Shown piece by piece: positions 8,917-17,247 of a DNA stretch of 64,000 nt. How positions within the stretch are numbered: the first letter of the stretch is position 1; every line of letters starts with the position of its first letter. The DNA is from Candidatus Saccharimonadota bacterium (GTDB lineage: Bacteria; Patescibacteriota; Saccharimonadia; Saccharimonadales; Saccharimonadaceae), in the NCBI GenBank assembly GCA_015655045.1, contig JAATFU010000005.1, positions 186,001 through 250,000 on the forward strand. The letters are read 5' to 3'. The position numbers and the translations under genes are program-made. The notes beneath the pieces were generated by a model. The model made no database searches. It had not been told where the DNA came from and worked only from the letters and a program-made list of their open reading frames with translations.

Positions 8917-9948
8917 CTATAGAGCTGGCCCAGTTGAAGTTGAGTTATTCGGGGTGCCGTTCCAAACCCAAGAGGATGGAGATGTGTTTGGATCGACATA
9001 GTTGTAGAGTGTAGAGCCTTCAGTCACCATCATATCGTCATACCAAATTGAGCCAGATCCACTCGATCCTCCATGATAGAATCGCAACCAAGCTGCTGTT
9101 GCGTCGGATGGAATTGTGTATGTCAGTGAGACTCGATAATCCCCGGCACTATTGGGCGCTTGCGTCCCATTAACCCGAATTGGATTACCGGCAGCATTCG
9201 TATACCAACCGGTAATAAGCCGGCTACCATTATTATTAAAAGTGCCAGTCAGGGGCGCACTTAAATGTATAGTTGCTGATATTGTATAGGTCTTACCAGC
9301 CTGTAGACCCATACGGAACCCTCCAATATCCCCACCAAGTGTAAAGTAAGAGTCGTTTCCAGCGCTTGCGGGAGTCATTTTCACCGAACTGACTCCACTC
9401 GATTTCCAGTCGGTAGCAATAGTCATATTTGCACTTGCCGTACCTATAATACCCGCACTACCACCTTCTGCACTTGGGTTAGTGACTAAGTTCGTAATCG
9501 CAGCCGTTCCCCCCGTCCCATGTCCTGGACAACCACCAGCCTGGGGAGTGGCATCATTGGTGGTGAAGTAAGAGGTTGAGCCATTGGTCGCCGTAAGACA
9601 AAAGGTAGGAGGAGTGGTTGAGTTGTTTACAGTGTATTGGTAGGTCGTATTGGTGCTTGCTTTTAAGCAGATGGTATTAGGAGCGGGAGGAGTGGAGCAG
9701 TCAGTAGCTACGGGGTAGTTACCTGAATCTATTTGAGCAAGTTTGAGTTGTTTCGAAGCATTGTCAAGATCTGAAGAAAGAGAAGCGATGACTGCTCTTT
9801 GGGAGATACCCCGATAGGCTACGATAGTTATAGCTGCCAGGATGGCGATGACGACGATGACGACCAGGAGTTCGATGATGGTGAAACCAGAGGCACGCAA
9901 ACGGCTCAAGTTAGACTGGGACTGTACTGAATAACCCGTACGTTGCAT
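8917..9948 (-). CDS. Type IV pseudopilin with C-terminal lectin/CBM-like domain
   Basis: The N terminus has a leader with a Gly-Phe cleavage site and Glu5 (G/FTIIELLVV) followed by a ~20-residue hydrophobic helix, the class III prepilin signature. Residues ~50-140 form a short pilin-like globular region with paired cysteines. From about residue 150 (NLVTNPSAEGG to SGSIWYDDMMVTEG) the sequence resembles the beta-sandwich carbohydrate-binding modules of the CBM4/9 (CenC) type, often found in tail fibres and secreted glycan binders. I infer a surface pilus or pseudopilus tip subunit that binds glycans. A leaderless promoter precedes it. Confidence 0.85.
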   Translation of the reverse strand: MQRTGYSVQSQSNLSRLRASGFTIIELLVVIVVIAILAAITIVAYRGISQRAVIASLSSDLDNASKQLKLAQIDSGNYPVATDCSTPPAPNTICLKASTNTTYQYTVNNSTTPPTFCLTATNGSTSYFTTNDATPQAGGCPGHGTGGTAAITNLVTNPSAEGGSAGIIGTASANMTIATDWKSSGVSSVKMTPASAGNDSYFTLGGDIGGFRMGLQAGKTYTISATIHLSAPLTGTFNNNGSRLITGWYTNAAGNPIRVNGTQAPNSAGDYRVSLTYTIPSDATAAWLRFYHGGSSGSGSIWYDDMMVTEGSTLYNYVDPNTSPSSWVWNGTPNNSTSTGPAL

Positions 9949-9954
9949 ACCAAT

Positions 9955-9982
9955 ATTGTAACATAGCCATAAGTGACATCAA
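9955..9982 (-). promoter_or_regulatory. Pseudopilin promoter (leaderless type)
   Basis: TTGATG (9982-9977), a 16-nt spacer and TACAAT (9960-9955) on the minus strand, then six bases (ATTGGT) before the ATG at 9948. There is no Shine-Dalgarno between box and start. Confidence 0.65.
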
Positions 9983-9990
9983 GGTGATAT

Positions 9991-11223
9991 CTAGAGGTAG
10001 CGCGTACTGCCAAACGGTATTTTTTGTTTGACAAACTCACCCGTTTGTAACGTGTCAGCCGCATGCACGGTCCGATCACCATAGCGTTGATTAATCTCAT
10101 CAATAGCGTGAACAAGGTGACGTTCGCGCATAATCACATCGCCAAACAGACTTAGTTGCCCATCGCCCTCGTCCGACAGTTCGTAACAATGAACCCCAAT
10201 CTCTTGTATCATCCTCGGGGCCGCTTGAAAGAGTTGTTGGGCCAGTACATTAATTGTCGTATCTGAACTAAAGGGTAGCTGGCTCATCTGACTGGCGTGC
10301 CAATATTGATGGTCAGGTGTCTTAGCGTAGACATAGACTCCACGAGCTACCTTACGTTGCGCTCGGAGGCGTGAGCCGACTGACTCACATAAGTGATGGA
10401 GCCGTTTGACAATTTCATCCCGACCAAGGGTACGACTTTCAAGCACATATTGACGACCGACTCGTTTAATCGTGGAAGCGACATCATCCACTTCATAACC
10501 CCGCAACCGTTGATACCACTGTTGACCAACGATACTCTTAAAAACAATCTTATGGAGTGTTACTTCATCGGCATCAAGAAACTGCAGCGGCGTGGTAATC
10601 CCGACGGCCTTGAGGCGCACCTCATTATGGCGGGCAATGCCCGTAAGATCAGTCAAGTGCAGTGATGCAAGCGTTGCACGAAGGTTAGTTGCATCAATCA
10701 CATCAAGTCCGTCTGGTTTATGGAGGCTCGCGGCTGTTTTTGCAAGGAACCGATTCGTGCTAATACCAATATTGCAGCGCATAGCGCTACCAATTTCATC
10801 CTTTAAGCGCTGCTTGATTTCGGCTCCAATTTCCCGAAGCTCACGAAAACGCATCGCCTCGGTGGCTTGATGAAAGTCAATTGCTCCCTCATCGATACTT
10901 TTCATACTGACATGAGCCGAGTAGTCGGACATGATACCAAGCAACTTATGGTAGACAAAGCGGTATTTAGCCGGGTCACTCTCAAGGGCAACCACTTCGG
11001 GCACAAGCAGCTTCGCGTCTCTTACTCGCATACCAACTTTGATCCCTCGCGCTTTAGCTTCGTAACTGGCCGTGACAATTGAAGTAGTGTCGGTCCGGCG
11101 ATTGACGACCACAACAGGGCGCCCCCTTAATAACGGCCGGGCTTGTTGCTCGACTGTGGCAAAACAACTATTCAGATCAATGTGCATGATCAGGGGCCGT
11201 TCGAGATTGTAGCTGTTATTCAT
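9991..11223 (-). CDS. dinB: Y-family DNA polymerase (DinB/Pol IV-like)
   Basis: A translesion polymerase of 410 aa. The first catalytic motif is IMHIDLNSCFATVEQQ and the second SMKSIDEGAIDF, carrying the metal-binding Asp and Asp-Glu residues, and the palm, thumb and little-finger regions follow. The second motif has EGAID where DinB usually has EAYLD. The start at 11223 overlaps the stop of the upstream 88-aa gene by 8 nt, which argues for coupled translation; an in-frame ATG at 11271 lies inside that gene and is less likely. No LexA-type operator was recognised upstream. Confidence 0.9.
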   Translation of the reverse strand: MNNSYNLERPLIMHIDLNSCFATVEQQARPLLRGRPVVVVNRRTDTTSIVTASYEAKARGIKVGMRVRDAKLLVPEVVALESDPAKYRFVYHKLLGIMSDYSAHVSMKSIDEGAIDFHQATEAMRFRELREIGAEIKQRLKDEIGSAMRCNIGISTNRFLAKTAASLHKPDGLDVIDATNLRATLASLHLTDLTGIARHNEVRLKAVGITTPLQFLDADEVTLHKIVFKSIVGQQWYQRLRGYEVDDVASTIKRVGRQYVLESRTLGRDEIVKRLHHLCESVGSRLRAQRKVARGVYVYAKTPDHQYWHASQMSQLPFSSDTTINVLAQQLFQAAPRMIQEIGVHCYELSDEGDGQLSLFGDVIMRERHLVHAIDEINQRYGDRTVHAADTLQTGEFVKQKIPFGSTRYL

Positions 11224-11482
11224 AGTGATCAGCCTCTCTCGTGAGCTGCCAGGTAAGCTGCTGACTATCAAACTCGAGACGATAGTCGGCCGACCCGTCG
11301 GTTACGTCAAAAATATGGAGCGTGCGTTTACCTTGAATGCTCGGATGACGCAGCCCAATCTCGGTAATTGCTATCTCGCGTCCATTGGCTCGTCTAAATT
11401 TCAGTGGCCGACAAGGGTTAAGGCCTGCGCCAAATACAGCCACTACCTCAATTCGTTCATGTAAAAAGATTTCATCATCCAT
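11216..11482 (-). CDS. Small protein encoded with the Y-family polymerase
   Basis: An 88-aa soluble protein without signal or membrane segment. It is predicted beta-rich (RIEVVAVFGAGLNPCRP, IAITEIGLRHPSIQGKRTL, DYRLEFDSQQLTWQLTRE). It starts at 11482 with a GAGGA Shine-Dalgarno about 9 nt upstream; an upstream ATG at 11497 is poorer. The overlap with dinB suggests a partner in the damage response, comparable in position to accessory factors of Y-family polymerases in other bacteria. I do not recognise the family, and the functional link rests only on the gene order. Confidence 0.7.
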   Translation of the reverse strand: MDDEIFLHERIEVVAVFGAGLNPCRPLKFRRANGREIAITEIGLRHPSIQGKRTLHIFDVTDGSADYRLEFDSQQLTWQLTREADHYE

Positions 11483-11873
11483 CGTAAATATCCTCAAAAA
11501 GTTACTTTGAGAAACGATTCCAGTTGTATCGCCCGTTTTCTTGTCCGTTTCTAACGAAGAAGCCGTAGACGATGGATAATCCGAGGGCGAGGGACGCTTA
11601 TCAAATGACAGTGAGTATCGCCTGGAAGTACTTCTAGTATACCACCGGACCCGGATTACGTAACGTCCATGGGGAGTTAACTACCTTTTACACATGCGCG
11701 GAGATTTCTCCCTCTTACATAAAGAGAGAAAGTGTAAGCTGATCTAACAGGACCTATGGAACAATAAAGATGCTGATTTGCACATCAATGAAAAGTATAG
11801 AATCTATTGAAATTGCAAAAGCAGTAGAGGGAGATACGTTGTGTCAAGCAAGGTTATAAAATATGATAGATTA
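11483..11873. other. Intergenic region between dinB operon and a small membrane-protein gene
   Basis: No convincing gene. On the minus strand a TATACT box (about 11636-11641) could serve the dinB operon with a long leader. A short imperfect hairpin (CTCTT/AAGAG) lies near 11712-11727. An in-frame GTG at 11841 opens the frame of the next gene but lies upstream of that gene's strong promoter, so I do not use it. Confidence 0.5.
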
Positions 11874-11902
11874 TTGACGATTACTACTACTCATGTTATA
11901 AT
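11874..11902 (+). promoter_or_regulatory. Strong sigma-70-type promoter
   Basis: TTGACG (11874-11879), a 17-nt spacer and a perfect TATAAT (11897-11902). It gives a leader of about 35 nt carrying a GAAGGG Shine-Dalgarno before the TTG start of the small membrane-protein gene. Confidence 0.8.
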
Positions 11903-11945
11903 GCAAACGTTCAATCATGTTCTTTGTTATCTGAAGGGAAAAGCC

Positions 11946-12170
11946 TTGAAACACCTTATTTTTGCCGTGTGCCTCACGGCAATCGGCATTGTCTTGACTA
12001 CCATCGGTGGTGTCGCCTTTAGCAGGCCCCCACTGGGGATCCTGCTTGTCATCGGCATACCCCTGGGGGTGTGTGGGACTACCCTAACCGGGATGGCCCT
12101 GTACAACTTACAACAATCGCGACAGCGCATCCCTTCGGATAAAAGCAGAGAAGCTCGGATTCATATCTGA
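11946..12170 (+). CDS. Small membrane protein (74 aa, TTG start)
   Basis: Two hydrophobic helices (LIFAVCLTAIGIVLTTIGGVAF and LGILLVIGIPLGVCGTTLTGMAL, both read from position ~4 on) with a basic C-terminal tail. I place the start at the TTG at 11946 because a GAAGGG Shine-Dalgarno sits 7 nt before it and the only good promoter lies just upstream; starts at 11841 or 11901 would precede the expected transcription start. A hairpin terminator follows. Function unknown. Confidence 0.6.
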   Translation: MKHLIFAVCLTAIGIVLTTIGGVAFSRPPLGILLVIGIPLGVCGTTLTGMALYNLQQSRQRIPSDKSREARIHI

Positions 12171-12193
12171 GTTCGAAGAGCATGCAAAGAACG

Positions 12194-12248
12194 GCCGCGA
12201 ACGTAGCAGACGAGAATCACTTCTCGCCCGTAGCGTATCGCGGCTTTT
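12194..12248 (+). terminator. Rho-independent terminator (branched hairpin)
   Basis: An outer stem GCCGCGA (12194-12200) / TCGCGGC (12238-12244) encloses an inner ACGAGAA/TTCTCG hairpin and is followed by TTTT. It ends the small membrane-protein transcript and may slow transcripts from the opposite side too. Confidence 0.7.
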
Positions 12249-12299
12249 CATATCTAAGAGACTAAAGCTGCCTAGAGAGATACTACTTCGGTCAAGAAA

Positions 12300-13493
12300 C
12301 TAGTTGGCGTCACGAATAATGGGCGCAAGGGCCGACGCAATACGACTAGCAAAGTAGTCATAACCATTTGGCCAAGACGGGTGCGTTCCGTCGCCCGACC
12401 GGTTAAAGTCACCCGACCCCGTGCCCGTAGGCACATCAATTGTCCCGCCTCCATTGTTGATCCCTGTAAAATCAATATACGACACACCAAGTGCCGTCCA
12501 AGCATTCTTCACGTCTGTATTCACACTGGTAATATTTGCATTGGTAGCACCCGAAAAGAGGACTGACGAAGCAATAATCTTTGTTGTTGGCGAACCGGCT
12601 TTCATAGCTGCAGCAATGGCATTGATGGCTGTTGCTAGTGCTCCAGCAGGAGGGAGGGTATTGGTATCATTGACTGAAGCTGGAATGTAGAGGATATCTG
12701 GTTGGTATGGAATGACATCCTGAGCAAGACGAGAGATAAATGGCTGAGTACTCGCAATATACCCTGTTCCACCAATACCGCGCCCCCAGGTGTCTTCAAT
12801 CCCAAGTAACTCCCCAACCCGATAAATAAAACCTGGTGTATTCGTCTGGGCGCCACTGGCATATGATTGTCCGTATACAAAAGAGTCCCCTAGGATATGT
12901 AGTCGGAGTGGATTATCAACTGCAGCCGGATAAATAAGATCGGTCGGTAGTACCCGAAGCCCCCGAAAGAATGATTGATGAAGCTGAATTGTAATGTCGT
13001 AAGCGTCTCGTACGCCTAGATCAACCTTAATAAGGTAGTCATTCAGGCTTGTACCAGCAAAGGTTTGCCAGAGTGCTGTCGCGGGTACGCCATTGACCAG
13101 AATACGATACATAAAGTTTGCCGAGTACAATACGCCAAACTCAAACACCTGGCCATTAAAGCCAAATTGTACGCTTAAGCCAGTGGCATCGGTTGCTGTT
13201 CCTAATCGCTTTGGACGTCCATAGAGCGCGTTGCCACTATAGGGCTGGAGGTCTGCTCCAAGATAACGAAGTCTCGTATCTGTATATGCAACAAGGGATG
13301 ATCCAGCTAGTGTGGTAGTTGCAAGACCCCCACCAGTCCCTGCCGTTCCCACCACCACACTGGGAGGAGAAGCCATTGGCGACAATTTTGGACGCTGAAT
13401 ACGACGACCCCACCGCTCAGCGATTGAAGCTGTCCGACGAAAGCGGGCATCTGATTGTGGTTGGGAGTAGCCGGGAACGTCAAGCACACTCAT
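12300..13493 (-). CDS. SGNH/GDSL-type hydrolase
   Basis: Residues ~195-397 form an SGNH esterase/acyl-hydrolase domain: block I ILGDSFVYGQ (catalytic Ser), Gly of block II in RGIGGTGYIA, Asn of block III in PASVNDT, and DGTHPSWPNGYDYFA with the Asp-x-x-His pair of block V. The ~190 N-terminal residues are beta-rich with a Ser/Gly-rich linker, a layout seen in surface carbohydrate esterases. There is no signal peptide, which is odd for a protein that presumably acts on glycan or lipid outside the cell. It is the third gene of a cassette whose first two products are a membrane-anchored protein and a tail-fibre-like protein. AAGGA Shine-Dalgarno. Confidence 0.85.
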   Translation of the reverse strand: MSVLDVPGYSQPQSDARFRRTASIAERWGRRIQRPKLSPMASPPSVVVGTAGTGGGLATTTLAGSSLVAYTDTRLRYLGADLQPYSGNALYGRPKRLGTATDATGLSVQFGFNGQVFEFGVLYSANFMYRILVNGVPATALWQTFAGTSLNDYLIKVDLGVRDAYDITIQLHQSFFRGLRVLPTDLIYPAAVDNPLRLHILGDSFVYGQSYASGAQTNTPGFIYRVGELLGIEDTWGRGIGGTGYIASTQPFISRLAQDVIPYQPDILYIPASVNDTNTLPPAGALATAINAIAAAMKAGSPTTKIIASSVLFSGATNANITSVNTDVKNAWTALGVSYIDFTGINNGGGTIDVPTGTGSGDFNRSGDGTHPSWPNGYDYFASRIASALAPIIRDAN

Positions 13494-13523
13494 AATTCAC
13501 ATCCTTCTTACGAGCTTTTCTCA

Positions 13524-14384
13524 TTATGCGACCGTGATAGCGGGCTGAGACGTAATACCACCTTGGGCATCACGAGTAACGGCGGGCTGAGTCACTGTCC
13601 TTGTAATCGAACCATTGACGTAGGTTACATGGTAAGCATCGATCGCACCGGGGAAGGCAGACGAGGCCGTATCAGTCGTAAACGTACCAGTCGAGCCGTC
13701 GGGCCAGACAACCGACGCAGTGGTTAAGGCCTCATTCGCGTCTCGAGTCGCCGAAGCTAAACGATAAGCTTCAGTGTAGGTCCAAGCGATCAGGTGGGTA
13801 TTTAGGACTGACCCAAAACGAGCATCGAGCTGCGTGAGTGGAATATCATCACTAACGACATACCAAAGAGCACCGGTCGTCGCGTACTGAACGGTCACTG
13901 ACTGATTGAGAAGAGCGAGTGATACCGAGGTGCTCCCTCCGGCTTTGTTAAACACGTCGGATCCAGCTGTCGCAACGGTCACTGCGTTTGATGAAGTGTC
14001 TATTTTCTTAATGGTGACACGGGTCTTATCAACTGGCGCAGTCGGTAACGTAACTGTAAAAGCACCACTGGTAGCATCAACGGGCACAAGCTGATTGGCG
14101 GTCGTCGTGTAAGTACCTGTTTTAACCGTAGTAGTGGCTACGGCTGTTGCGGCACCCAGGTTGGAAATTGCAGCTGGCTTATTTGCAACATCGCTTAGGT
14201 TACTACCTGCCTGAAGGGCGGTCGTAGCTTTTGTGAGATTTGTTTGTGTGGCTGTATCGAGTTTTGCCGTTGCAACAATACCATCCTTAATCGTACCGTC
14301 ACCATTGAGCGTTGTTGTGAGATAGTCATTGAGAACCTGTCCCCAGTTACCAGCATCACCGCCTACTTGTGGTAATCGTGCCAT
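13524..14384 (-). CDS. Tail-fibre-like protein, 'MARLPQ' family (paralogue 1)
   Basis: A 286-aa Thr/Ala/Ser-rich protein. Its first ~33 residues (MARLPQVGGDAGNWGQVLND then YLTTTLNGDGTIK) match the start of the 237-aa protein at 17248-17961 and recall N termini of phage minor tail proteins. The middle has a triple-beta-helix-like stretch (SGAFTVTLPTAPVDKTRVTI, then SNAVTVATAGSDVF) also found in the paralogue as LTVTLPTAVGNTNRYTIKN. The C-terminal ~90 residues differ. No signal peptide is visible. The Shine-Dalgarno AGGGAG lies in the end of the upstream gene. I infer a trimeric surface fibre or adhesin; host-receptor binding is a guess. Confidence 0.7.
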   Translation of the reverse strand: MARLPQVGGDAGNWGQVLNDYLTTTLNGDGTIKDGIVATAKLDTATQTNLTKATTALQAGSNLSDVANKPAAISNLGAATAVATTTVKTGTYTTTANQLVPVDATSGAFTVTLPTAPVDKTRVTIKKIDTSSNAVTVATAGSDVFNKAGGSTSVSLALLNQSVTVQYATTGALWYVVSDDIPLTQLDARFGSVLNTHLIAWTYTEAYRLASATRDANEALTTASVVWPDGSTGTFTTDTASSAFPGAIDAYHVTYVNGSITRTVTQPAVTRDAQGGITSQPAITVA

Positions 14385-14389
14385 ATTAT

Positions 14390-14899
14390 TTACTCCCTAT
14401 TCTCGTTTTCTTTTTTACGTCTTTTACCTGCAATAATAGCCCACAATATAAGAGCAATGGCGAGCACAATCAGAATAATGAACCAGATCATTGGCCAGAC
14501 GCTATCTTTGTTCGTACTGCCAGTATCTGTCGTTACGTCAGCCGTATCAGAACTAGCGCCAGACCCGTTCGGGGTGCTGGTATCCGTATCACCCGCACCT
14601 GTTGTAGTACCAGTTGAACCTTCCGTTCCCGTAATGGTCGCCGTATCATTACCCGAGCTAGTATTACTTCCAGTCGTCTGACCTGACGTCGTTGTAGCTG
14701 GTGTCGTCGGGGCGACAGGAGTTGTGGGAGTACTTTCACAATTTTGCCCATAACTACCTGCCCCATAGGTGCCACAGGAGTATTCTTCAACGGCCGAGAC
14801 GCGAGCCACGGGTGTAAGACCAATCGTTACAAATAGACCAAAAACGACCGCAAGGAGCGACCAACCTGCTGTTATTCGTTGAGTGCGACGTTTAATCAT
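14390..14899 (-). CDS. Secreted, Ser/Thr-rich membrane-anchored protein with YG motif
   Basis: The 169 residues comprise a signal peptide (basic start, hydrophobic core LLAVVFGLFVTIGL, exit near VSAVEEY), a short Cys-flanked segment CGTYGAGSYGQNC, a ~75-residue low-complexity Ser/Thr/Gly stalk, a C-terminal membrane helix (MIWFIILIVLAIALILWAII) and a basic tail (GKRRKKENENRE). This layout fits a surface protein anchored by its C-terminal helix. It heads the cassette with the tail-fibre-like and SGNH genes. The YGAGSYG motif resembles YGSSTYGG at the end of the 71-aa protein that heads the other cassette. Confidence 0.75.
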   Translation of the reverse strand: MIKRRTQRITAGWSLLAVVFGLFVTIGLTPVARVSAVEEYSCGTYGAGSYGQNCESTPTTPVAPTTPATTTSGQTTGSNTSSGNDTATITGTEGSTGTTTGAGDTDTSTPNGSGASSDTADVTTDTGSTNKDSVWPMIWFIILIVLAIALILWAIIAGKRRKKENENRE

Positions 14900-14989
14900 T
14901 TCGTGTGACTCCCTACCATGCTACCCCTTGCACTAATTAGTGTTTCGCTTATACTTAAGAATATACCATACAAATGAAGGAGTAAAGAC

Positions 14990-15202
14990 ATGGGAATTGG
15001 AAAAGTTGAATTAATATTGATAATCATCTTAGTGATTATCGTGCTGTTCTTTGGTGCAAAGAAGTTGCCAGAGCTCGCTCGGGGTGTGGGTCAGTCCGTG
15101 AAAGAGCTTAAGAACGGTTTCAAGGACGGTCCAACCGATGCCGACAAAGCCGAAGCTGAGAAAAAAGAGACTGCCGCTACAACCACCGATAAGAAGTCTT
15201 AG
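14990..15202 (+). CDS. tatA: Sec-independent translocase subunit TatA
   Basis: A 70-aa protein with one N-terminal membrane helix (VELILIIILVIIVLFFGAKK), the FGAKKLPELARGVGQSVKELK amphipathic-helix signature split by the hinge, and a charged tail. TatA oligomers open the membrane for folded proteins carrying twin-arginine signals. GGAG Shine-Dalgarno; tatC follows after 21 nt. No TatB-like gene is present, so this is a minimal TatA/TatC system as in many Gram-positive bacteria. Confidence 0.95.
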   Translation: MGIGKVELILIIILVIIVLFFGAKKLPELARGVGQSVKELKNGFKDGPTDADKAEAEKKETAATTTDKKS

Positions 15203-15223
15203 TTTTAAAAGAAGGTACCTCAC

Positions 15224-16240
15224 GTGAAGAGACGAGAGAACGATTCGCGCTCGCCTGCGAAACTATTAGATCATGTTCGCGAGCTCCAGGTTCGACTGCT
15301 CGTCTCTTTTAGTATCGTCATGGTGGGCGGAATTCTGGGCTACGTCTTCTATACGCAGATCCTCGACTTCCTCCGTTCTCCCCTCAATGCACCGCTCTAT
15401 TACAGCACCCCGGCCGGAAGCTTTGCTTTCATTATGAAGATTTGTGGCATGGTCGGAGTCGCTGTTGCAGTGCCAGTCATTATCTACAGCCTGGTTATGT
15501 TCGTCCGGCCCGCCTTTAAGGAAGTGCTGACGCTTCGACGGGTTTATTTCACCACTCTCTTTTCAATATTTCTGGCAGTGAGTGGGGCGGCTTTTGGCTT
15601 TATCTTTATTATCCCAGGTGCGCTGAAGTTCTTTGCGGGCTTTCAGGTCAACGGTCTCAGTGCCCTCATTTCGGCTGATAGCTACTTGAACTTTGTCATT
15701 AACGTACTGATTACCTTTATCTTAGTCTTTCAGATTCCGCTACTCGTTACTCTGATTGATCGCATTAAGCCCATCCCCCCCAAGACATTATTTAAAGCCG
15801 AAAAGTGGGTGATCCTCGCCAGCCTCATTATTAGTTTAATCGTACCTTTTGCCTTTGATATCATTACGTGTTTGTTGATCGCGGCGCCTATCGTGGTGCT
15901 CTTTAACCTCTCGATTATCCTCATCCTCTGGCAACATGCTCAGACTGCTCGCCTCGCTCGAAAACATCAAAAACGAGCCCGCAAGCAAGCTCCCACTTTT
16001 GTTACGCCCCAGCCTGTCCCTACCTCGTCACCGGCACCAGTCTTTGCGACGACTCCGTTTACCCAAACGGCCCCTCCACCTCGCCCCGTAGCCCGCCCAT
16101 CTCGACCCAGCATGGATATTATTCGCCCCGCCAAAGCCACGCCAGCTCGTCGAAGTGCGCCAGCCATTCACCCACCCACACGCCCGCCAGCTCCCGGCCC
16201 TACCAACGATCTTCGATTTATCTCAGATATCCGGAGCTAA
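15224..16240 (+). CDS. tatC: Sec-independent translocase subunit TatC
   Basis: The receptor subunit of the Tat system. Six membrane segments lie in residues ~25-240, with the family's N-terminal LLDHVRELQVRLL motif and the FVRPAFKEVLTLRRVYFTTL loop. A GTG start with an AAGG Shine-Dalgarno gives 338 aa. About 85 residues beyond the usual end form a Pro/Ala/Arg-rich, probably disordered cytoplasmic tail. The tail is unusual for TatC and might recruit partners. Convergent with the 16297-17235 gene; a hairpin terminator lies between. Confidence 0.94.
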   Translation: MKRRENDSRSPAKLLDHVRELQVRLLVSFSIVMVGGILGYVFYTQILDFLRSPLNAPLYYSTPAGSFAFIMKICGMVGVAVAVPVIIYSLVMFVRPAFKEVLTLRRVYFTTLFSIFLAVSGAAFGFIFIIPGALKFFAGFQVNGLSALISADSYLNFVINVLITFILVFQIPLLVTLIDRIKPIPPKTLFKAEKWVILASLIISLIVPFAFDIITCLLIAAPIVVLFNLSIILILWQHAQTARLARKHQKRARKQAPTFVTPQPVPTSSPAPVFATTPFTQTAPPPRPVARPSRPSMDIIRPAKATPARRSAPAIHPPTRPPAPGPTNDLRFISDIRS

Positions 16241-16246
16241 TAAAAA

Positions 16247-16275
16247 ATCCGCCTAGAGTATGGTGGATCTTTTAC
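16247..16275. terminator. Terminator between convergent tatC and tail-like gene
   Basis: Stem ATCCGCC (16247-16253) / GGTGGAT (16262-16268) with one G-U pair, preceded by A6 and followed by CTTTT, so it could work in both directions. Confidence 0.65.
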
Positions 16276-16296
16276 TGACTATCTCTTAGCTTTATT

Positions 16297-17235
16297 CTAG
16301 ATGTACACGATTGTCACGTTGTAATTACTGGCCGTTGTCGTCGCCGTGTAGGTTGCCTTTGTGGTTGAGACGCCCCAAGCAATTCCGGCCGAAAAAGACC
16401 GACCAGCCGTTCCGAAGAAGCTCTCGTCTACCTGTAGGACCCCAGGGGCTGTTGCGGAACCAACCGGTACCGCAAACGAGAGAAGTGGCACTGCTCCCGC
16501 AGCTGGGATAGTCGCACTCATAAAGAGCTGTAGGTAGACAAGCGTGCCATCAATACTTTCACAACGAGCAACAAAGACCGTACCAGTCGAAGTTTTCGAG
16601 ACCGCACTCACGGCTGCCCCTAGATTTGCATTGATACTTGCGTTATTAAGGCCAGCAGTCGATCCAGCAGCTTTTGTCAGACCCCACGTACCATTTTGTG
16701 CGGCATTGACAGCCATCGTCGTCACCCCACCCGGCTGTGATGAAAAGAGGATGGTACCAGTTGCGGCACCGGAAACATAAGTACCGCTAAACGTGAGCCG
16801 GAAGTATCGAGCTGCGAGACCACCATGCCAGACACCCGTCCCGGTTGTACTACCGACCGCAGTCACCACGCCAGAGTTTGCTGCTATTAAAGTAATTGAG
16901 GAAAAGTTTACACCATCATTAGAAATTTGGAAGCTTATGACTGGACTTCCTCCTGCGTATTGCGTCACGATGTGTACGCTTACCCAGCGATAGTTACCAA
17001 CGTCATACGTGGGGCCGTTAGAAACGGATGTTACCGAGAAAGTCTCTGACAAAGTAGTGGCCGCAATAGGCACTGCATTAACCGTCGCATTCGGCGTTCC
17101 CGGTACCAGGACGCCGACCATATTCGTACCGTCACTGAGCTTTGTCGTAAGTGCTGTTTGGTCGCTGGCGAGCACTACGGGGGTAGAATTTGCCATCGCA
17201 GCTTGTCCATTGGGGTTAGCGGGGGTATATGTCAT
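16297..17235 (-). CDS. Phage-structural-like protein
   Basis: A 312-aa protein rich in Thr, Ala, Ser and Gly without signal peptide or membrane helix. The opening NPNGQAAMANSTPVVLASDQ followed by TALTTKLSDGTN is a pattern I associate with phage virion proteins (ASDQ...K..DGTN). The middle part (YRWVSVHIVTQYAGGSP, ISNDGVNFSS, ARYFRLTFSGTY) looks like a jelly-roll binding domain. It follows the MARLPQ-type gene (paralogue 2) as the third gene of the second cassette, in the place of the SGNH gene in the first. AAGGA Shine-Dalgarno, TATAAT 11 nt upstream. Function unknown; a surface-displayed tail-like component is plausible. Confidence 0.6.
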   Translation of the reverse strand: MTYTPANPNGQAAMANSTPVVLASDQTALTTKLSDGTNMVGVLVPGTPNATVNAVPIAATTLSETFSVTSVSNGPTYDVGNYRWVSVHIVTQYAGGSPVISFQISNDGVNFSSITLIAANSGVVTAVGSTTGTGVWHGGLAARYFRLTFSGTYVSGAATGTILFSSQPGGVTTMAVNAAQNGTWGLTKAAGSTAGLNNASINANLGAAVSAVSKTSTGTVFVARCESIDGTLVYLQLFMSATIPAAGAVPLLSFAVPVGSATAPGVLQVDESFFGTAGRSFSAGIAWGVSTTKATYTATTTASNYNVTIVYI

Positions 17236-17247
17236 ATGTTCCTTCTA

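Noticed and set aside
11500-11700. LexA/SOS box upstream of the polymerase operon
   Set aside because: No GAAC-N4-GTTC or CTGT-N8-ACAG dyad could be found in the region.
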